A stretch of 64,000 nucleotides of DNA, taken from positions 78,063 through 142,062 of the forward strand of contig DMCY01000015.1 of the NCBI GenBank assembly GCA_003451675.1. Reading direction: 5' to 3'. This DNA is from Candidatus Atribacteria bacterium (GTDB taxonomy: Bacteria > Atribacterota > JS1 > SB-45 > 34-128). The notes beneath the pieces are model-generated. The model saw only the letters and a list, made by a program, of their open reading frames with translations, made no database searches and was not told the DNA's origin. The first letter of the stretch is position 1. Each line of letters starts with the position of its first letter. Made by a program: the position numbers and the translations under genes. Of the stretch, positions 60,199-64,000 are shown piece after piece.

Positions 60199-62001
60199 AT
60201 GACAGAAATACAAGAAGAAGAAATTGATCTTCGCGAATATATTAATGTTCTAATAAAAAGAAAAGGTGTAATTATCTTAATCTTTTTAATCGCAGTGATA
60301 ACCGCCGCCATCGTAAGTTATTTTGTTTTACAACCTGTCTATGAAGCAAATGTAGTTATAGCAGTTTCAAAACCCAAGATTAAAAATTCACTTGTAGATG
60401 AAATTTCTTTAGAAGAATATAAAAACTTAATTAAAAATATTGAAATTGAAGAAGAATTAATACGAAAATTAAATTTAGACAAACCACCTGTTGAGGTAAC
60501 TCCTTATGATTTAGAAAGAATGATTGCCATAGAATTACCAAAGGGTACCAATCTTATAAAAATGAATTTACAGGCTTCCAATCCAAAGTTAACTAAAGAC
60601 ATAATTAATACCTGGGCTACTTTATTTGTAGAGAAAAATAAGAAACTATATTTCGATGAAGTAAAAAAAGCTAAAATTGGTGTTGGAGATAGATTAAAAC
60701 ATGCTGAACAGGATTTTTTTGAAATTGAAGAGAAATTAATGAAATTTAATGAAACTAGTAATATTGATGTTATAGGAAAAGAAATCACCAAAAAACTCAA
60801 TAAAAATATACAGAATGAATCAAGACTCGTTGATATTAGGACTAATATTGAGATAGGAAAAGCAAAGATAGAAGAAATTGAGTTTCAAATGAATTCGAAA
60901 AAGAAACTTATTTCTTCATCTAATTTAAATAGACTTATTGAAGGAATGAGTTTAAATGAAGCTAACAATTTTATCGAAGGTCAATTAGAGTTAGCCAAAC
61001 AAAATCTCCAAGCCAAAGAAGAAGAATTAAAAATATTTAATCAAAAAAGTAAAATTTCTTTGTTAGAAAAAGAAATTACAAACAAGACAAACCAAATAGT
61101 AAATTTTAATAGCAGACTTGTTAATCTTAAAATATTAATAGAACAGGAAAAAACAAAGATTAAAACAGCAAAAGAACAATTAAATGAACAAGAAAAAACT
61201 TTTATTTTAACTAATTCTATTTATGATGATGTTTCCTTGAATCAATTGATTTCAGAAATAAACAAAGAAGATGCATTATTACTAAAAAACTTAAAATTAA
61301 AAAGTGAAGAATTAAATCCTTTATATATAAATCTTGAAGGAAGAATAATTAATTCTGAGATTAATTTAGAGACTTACAAAACAGAAACGGCTCAAATAAT
61401 TTTAAATATTGATATATCAGAAAATGAATTGGAAAAAAATAAGAAAGAATTTGCTATTGAAAAGTCAAAATTAACTAACTTAGAAAGAGAGAAAAAAGCA
61501 TTAGAGAGTACCTATGTTATGCTTGACAGTAAGAGCAAGGAAATAAATATTGCCAGTGCAAATGCTGAAAATAAGGAAAGGATAATCCAATTTACTAATC
61601 CAGAATATTTGAGTCTTCAAAAACAATTAACCGGATTAGTTATTGCTCACAAAGCATTATTAGCAGAAGAAAAACAATTACAAGAAAATATTGGTGTTTA
61701 CTCGAAAAGGGTTAGCAATTTAAAAAAAGAATTAACTGAAAAAAAATTAATACTATCCCAATTGAATAGAGAATATAGTGCAAAAGAAAAATTGTATAAT
61801 AATCTTTACAAACAAGCTGAAGAAATTCGACTAACCGAAACAGCCGAAGCAGATTTATTAAAGATTTCCAGCTTAGCTTATGAACCGAGGGCACCAATTA
61901 AACCCAATAAAAAATTAAATATCTTAATCGCTGGAGTGCTTGGCCTATTTGTAGGAATCTTTGTCGCCTTCTTCCTTGAATTCTGGCAAAAAGAGAAATA
62001 A
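60199..62001 (+). CDS. Wzz/GumC-like polysaccharide chain-length regulator
   Basis: A polysaccharide co-polymerase of 600 residues with two membrane segments (about 28-48 and 571-592). The N-terminal Wzz domain starts EIDLREYINVLIKRKGVIILIF and the periplasmic part is mostly coiled coil (about 150-535). The second segment is preceded by a Pro-rich motif (PRAPIKPNKKLN), as in Wzz. No C-terminal tyrosine kinase domain. It works with Wzy-type polymerases; the O-antigen ligase-like gene just upstream is a natural partner. GGAGG lies before the ATG. Confidence 0.9.
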   Translation: MTEIQEEEIDLREYINVLIKRKGVIILIFLIAVITAAIVSYFVLQPVYEANVVIAVSKPKIKNSLVDEISLEEYKNLIKNIEIEEELIRKLNLDKPPVEVTPYDLERMIAIELPKGTNLIKMNLQASNPKLTKDIINTWATLFVEKNKKLYFDEVKKAKIGVGDRLKHAEQDFFEIEEKLMKFNETSNIDVIGKEITKKLNKNIQNESRLVDIRTNIEIGKAKIEEIEFQMNSKKKLISSSNLNRLIEGMSLNEANNFIEGQLELAKQNLQAKEEELKIFNQKSKISLLEKEITNKTNQIVNFNSRLVNLKILIEQEKTKIKTAKEQLNEQEKTFILTNSIYDDVSLNQLISEINKEDALLLKNLKLKSEELNPLYINLEGRIINSEINLETYKTETAQIILNIDISENELEKNKKEFAIEKSKLTNLEREKKALESTYVMLDSKSKEINIASANAENKERIIQFTNPEYLSLQKQLTGLVIAHKALLAEEKQLQENIGVYSKRVSNLKKELTEKKLILSQLNREYSAKEKLYNNLYKQAEEIRLTETAEADLLKISSLAYEPRAPIKPNKKLNILIAGVLGLFVGIFVAFFLEFWQKEK

Positions 62002-62018
62002 AGGATATTACCTTGCCT

Positions 62019-62110
62019 GTCATTCCCTCGAAACCTGTCCTCGACCTGATCGGGGAGAGGGAATCCAGTATCTCCTCCCCCTTGAGCTGGGAGGATTAAG
62101 GTGGGGGGCG
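62019..62110. repeat. GTCATTCCC and CTCCTCCCCC palindromes
   Basis: GTCATTCCCTCG...GGGAATCC (62019-62068) with a nested hairpin, followed by CTCCTCCCCCTTGAGCTGG (62072-62090) and AAGGTGGGG. Diverged members of two families. Confidence 0.65.
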
Positions 62111-62155
62111 AAGTACTCGTATCTTGCAACTGTAAATTAAGAGGTTTTTATAAAT

Positions 62156-62977
62156 ATGAAAATAAACCAAAGAATATCTATATTCATATTTTTAATAATA
62201 TTTTTATTAACCCTGTCTGGTAATAATATATTTACTCCCCGAGTCTTTGCCCAAAACACCGACTCTACACCCAATACTGTTCCCCGTACCGTTTTAGTAG
62301 AACTTTTTGTCCAGGGAAGCTGTCTTACCTGTCCCACTGCTGAATTTTGTTTAGAAGACCTGGCTTACGAATACGGCACTTCCAAATTTATCCTGGTACA
62401 GGAGCACCTCTGGGGAGACGGTTACGATACGGCGGAGACCAATGCCCGCTATAACTGGTATGTTGGCGACAGTAAAAGAGGTACCCCTGATGTATTTATC
62501 GACGGCTTAACCAAAAGGCTTCAGGGTTTGTCTTGTGATTGTGTTGAAGGGAATTATGAATGTTATAAAGATGCTATTGATGAAGAGCTTACCCGGCCAT
62601 CTTTTCTTGAGATTTCTGCGAGTAAAACCCCTCACCCAAACTCTCTGCCGAACATAATTATTGAAGGAACAGTAAAAAATGTAAGCGATACCCCTTTGAA
62701 AGATTTAGCGGTCTGCGGAATGGTCGGTAAAGAAAGAGATAAGCCCGGTCTGTATAATTACATACAGGAAATATTCCCCTTCAAAAATATACCCCTACTT
62801 TTGCCCGGGGCTACCTTTAGCTTTAAATTTATTCCCGAAATATCGCTTAGTCAAGAGAATGAAGCCGCTAAAGACAAAGAAAATAATAATGAAGATGAAG
62901 AAGAGACCCTGCACCTGGTAATATTTGTCCAAAACTTGGAAACCAAAGAAGTCCTCCAAGCCTTATATGTAGAATAA
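62156..62977 (+). CDS. exported thioredoxin-like protein (CLTC)
   Basis: A 273-residue relative of the proteins at 53619 and 54403, but with a cleavable signal peptide (about 1-32, cleavage near VFA/QN) and no lipobox. The active site is C56-L-T-C59 in VLVELFVQGSCLTCPTAEFC, which adds a third nearby Cys. ARYNWYVGDSKRGTPDVFIDG matches the cis-Pro region. A CDCVEGNYECY insert follows, then the beta domain and an acidic patch. AAGAGG precedes the ATG. Thiol-disulfide exchange in the periplasm is inferred. Confidence 0.8.
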   Translation: MKINQRISIFIFLIIFLLTLSGNNIFTPRVFAQNTDSTPNTVPRTVLVELFVQGSCLTCPTAEFCLEDLAYEYGTSKFILVQEHLWGDGYDTAETNARYNWYVGDSKRGTPDVFIDGLTKRLQGLSCDCVEGNYECYKDAIDEELTRPSFLEISASKTPHPNSLPNIIIEGTVKNVSDTPLKDLAVCGMVGKERDKPGLYNYIQEIFPFKNIPLLLPGATFSFKFIPEISLSQENEAAKDKENNNEDEEETLHLVIFVQNLETKEVLQALYVE

Positions 62978-63260
62978 TATTAATTATCCAATTTGCCTAT
63001 TTACCAATTACCCAATTAAATTATTCGTTAGTGAATGGTGAATAGTCGTTAATATAAAATACAAGAAAATTCAATTAACTAATTGGTGAGACAGGCGTTT
63101 CTATTGCCTAAAATGTCATTGCGAGGGAGTGAAACGACCGAAGCAATCTCGTCTCATATCTCCTCCCCATTGAGGGGGAGGATTAAGGTGGTGGGGTAGG
63201 GGTCGGATTCATTCGACCCGTCTCATACTAAAATTATAGACTTTTATTTGCAAACCAGAG
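62978..63260. repeat. intergenic palindromes before the AAA gene
   Basis: Octads near 63000-63030 (ATTACCCAATTAAATTA), GAGACAGGCG at 63088-63097, GTCATTGCGAGG...GAAGCAATCTC at 63115-63150, CTCCTCCCCATTGAGGGGG at 63160-63178 and GGGTCGGATTCATTCGACCC at 63201-63220. No gene seen. Confidence 0.7.
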
Positions 63261-63289
63261 TTGACAAATAATCACAATTATTGTAAACT
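63261..63289 (+). promoter_or_regulatory. promoter of the AAA ATPase gene
   Basis: TTGACA at 63261-63266, 17 bp, TAAACT at 63284-63289 (4 of 6). A dyad ACAATTATTGT (63274-63284) overlaps the -10 and could be an operator. Confidence 0.55.
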
Positions 63290-63333
63290 ACAGTTAGCAA
63301 TATTACAGTAAAATAATAAGAGGAAATAGAACG

Positions 63334-64000
63334 ATGCAAAATATAGAAGGCAAGGAAAAACTGAAAAAACTTTTATATTTCCATAACCCTTGGTGGATAG
63401 ACCATGAAGTTCCGGACTCCCTCAAACTAACTTACCGAAGGCCGATATTAAAAAAGCTCCTCGAGTATTTTAAATTAGATCGGGCTATCCTTATTAAGGG
63501 GCCGCGAAGGACAGGGAAGACTACCCTTCTTTATCAGCTCATCGATGAATTAATTACTAAAAGAGAAATACCAGCCCAAAATATAATCTATCTTTCCTGT
63601 GATGATCCTGAATTAAAATTGCTCACCAACCCTTCCTCAGATTCACGGATAAACCTGTCTGATATATTAGATGTTTATGAACAGTTAAGAGAAAAAACCA
63701 CAAAAGAATTAAAAGCCAATGAGAAAATATACCTTTTTTTAGACGAGGTTCATTTCTGGCAGGGGTGGCAGTTTGAAATAAAAAAATATTTTGATAAAAA
63801 GTATCCTCTTAAATTTATATTGTCAGGTTCCTCAGCTTCCCTTATCAAAAGAGGGTCTGAATCATTAATGGGCAGGACCATAGAAGAGCTTATATTACCC
63901 TTTAGTTTTTATGAGTTTTTATCCTGCCGGTTAAAAGATAAAAGATTAGACAAAATTATCCTTAATTCGCAGGAGAGTTTCGTCCCTTCTAATAATTTAC
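63334..64000 (+). CDS. AAA family ATPase (DUF4143-type), cut by the window end
   Basis: The frame runs off the window after 222 codons. Walker A is ILIKGPRRTGKTTLLYQL (about 52-69) and Walker B IYLFLDEVHFWQGW, with LSGSSASLIKRGSESLMGRTIE as the sensor region, matching the PF13173/DUF4143 ATPases. Their role is debated; many are mobile and resemble toxin-related or DNA-binding ATPases. The start is ATG after AGAGGAA, behind its own promoter. Only the ATPase part is visible; DUF4143 would lie beyond the end. Confidence 0.85.
   Translation, partial: MQNIEGKEKLKKLLYFHNPWWIDHEVPDSLKLTYRRPILKKLLEYFKLDRAILIKGPRRTGKTTLLYQLIDELITKREIPAQNIIYLSCDDPELKLLTNPSSDSRINLSDILDVYEQLREKTTKELKANEKIYLFLDEVHFWQGWQFEIKKYFDKKYPLKFILSGSSASLIKRGSESLMGRTIEELILPFSFYEFLSCRLKDKRLDKIILNSQESFVPSNNL

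Overview
The window is AT-rich chromosomal DNA from a diderm (outer-membrane) bacterium. Single-copy housekeeping genes lie beside a large envelope-biogenesis region: TamB, BamA, Skp, FabZ, LptB, DUF3084, an SLH-domain porin of the OmpM type, LptC, LptA, LptD and LptF. SpoVG, a DUF2232 protein in the rpsR-rplI neighbourhood and SLH-type outer-membrane tethering suggest a deep-branching diderm lineage such as Atribacterota (JS1/OP9), or a relative of the diderm Firmicutes (Halanaerobiales, Negativicutes). That placement is inference; no rRNA is present to settle it. Nothing here looks like a prophage, CRISPR array or intact insertion sequence.

Layout. 1-5.5 kb: rpsF, rpsR, DUF2232, rplI, dnaB and a four-tRNA cluster. 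5.7-19.5 kb: ksgA, a probable small-RNA or attenuator gene, spoVG, tRNA-Gln, glmU, prs, rplY/ctc, pth, galT, pfkA, mfd, mazG. 19.9-33.8 kb: the outer-membrane assembly block. 34-45 kb: two lipoprotein peptidases of the caspase/clostripain clan, the Lpt bridge genes and a MNT/HEPN toxin-antitoxin pair with a broken toxin. 44.6-57.7 kb: exported and lipoprotein genes (DUF1573, TPR, thioredoxin-like, Cys-rich, Ig-like) around an ECF sigma factor and its membrane anti-sigma factor. 57.8-64 kb: O-antigen polymerase/ligase-like protein, Wzz-like protein, a third thioredoxin-like protein and the start of an AAA ATPase.

Two signals stand out. First, perfect TGAAAC-N16-CGTA promoters (the classical SigW-type ECF consensus) occur in front of the anti-sigma gene (48146) and again at 51363. 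The second lies upstream of a multibranched leader RNA and the Cys-rich lipoprotein at 51792. This suggests an ECF regulon in which an anti-sigma factor with an extracytoplasmic glycogen-binding-like domain controls surface lipoproteins. Second, most intergenic gaps begin with a G-type degenerate octad repeat (TTAGYTRGTTA) and end with its complement (TAACYARN)n. Transcription units, including tRNA genes and the small RNA candidate, are thereby bracketed by potential giant hairpins. Further families of interspersed palindromes sit in the same gaps, sometimes over stop codons and once in frame inside a signal peptide.

Three genes in toxin-antitoxin-like loci (hepT, a coiled-coil gene, a RelE-like gene) each carry what looks like a one-base loss. 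Starts were adjusted where a Shine-Dalgarno sequence decided between candidates. All functions are read from motifs by eye; no database search was run.
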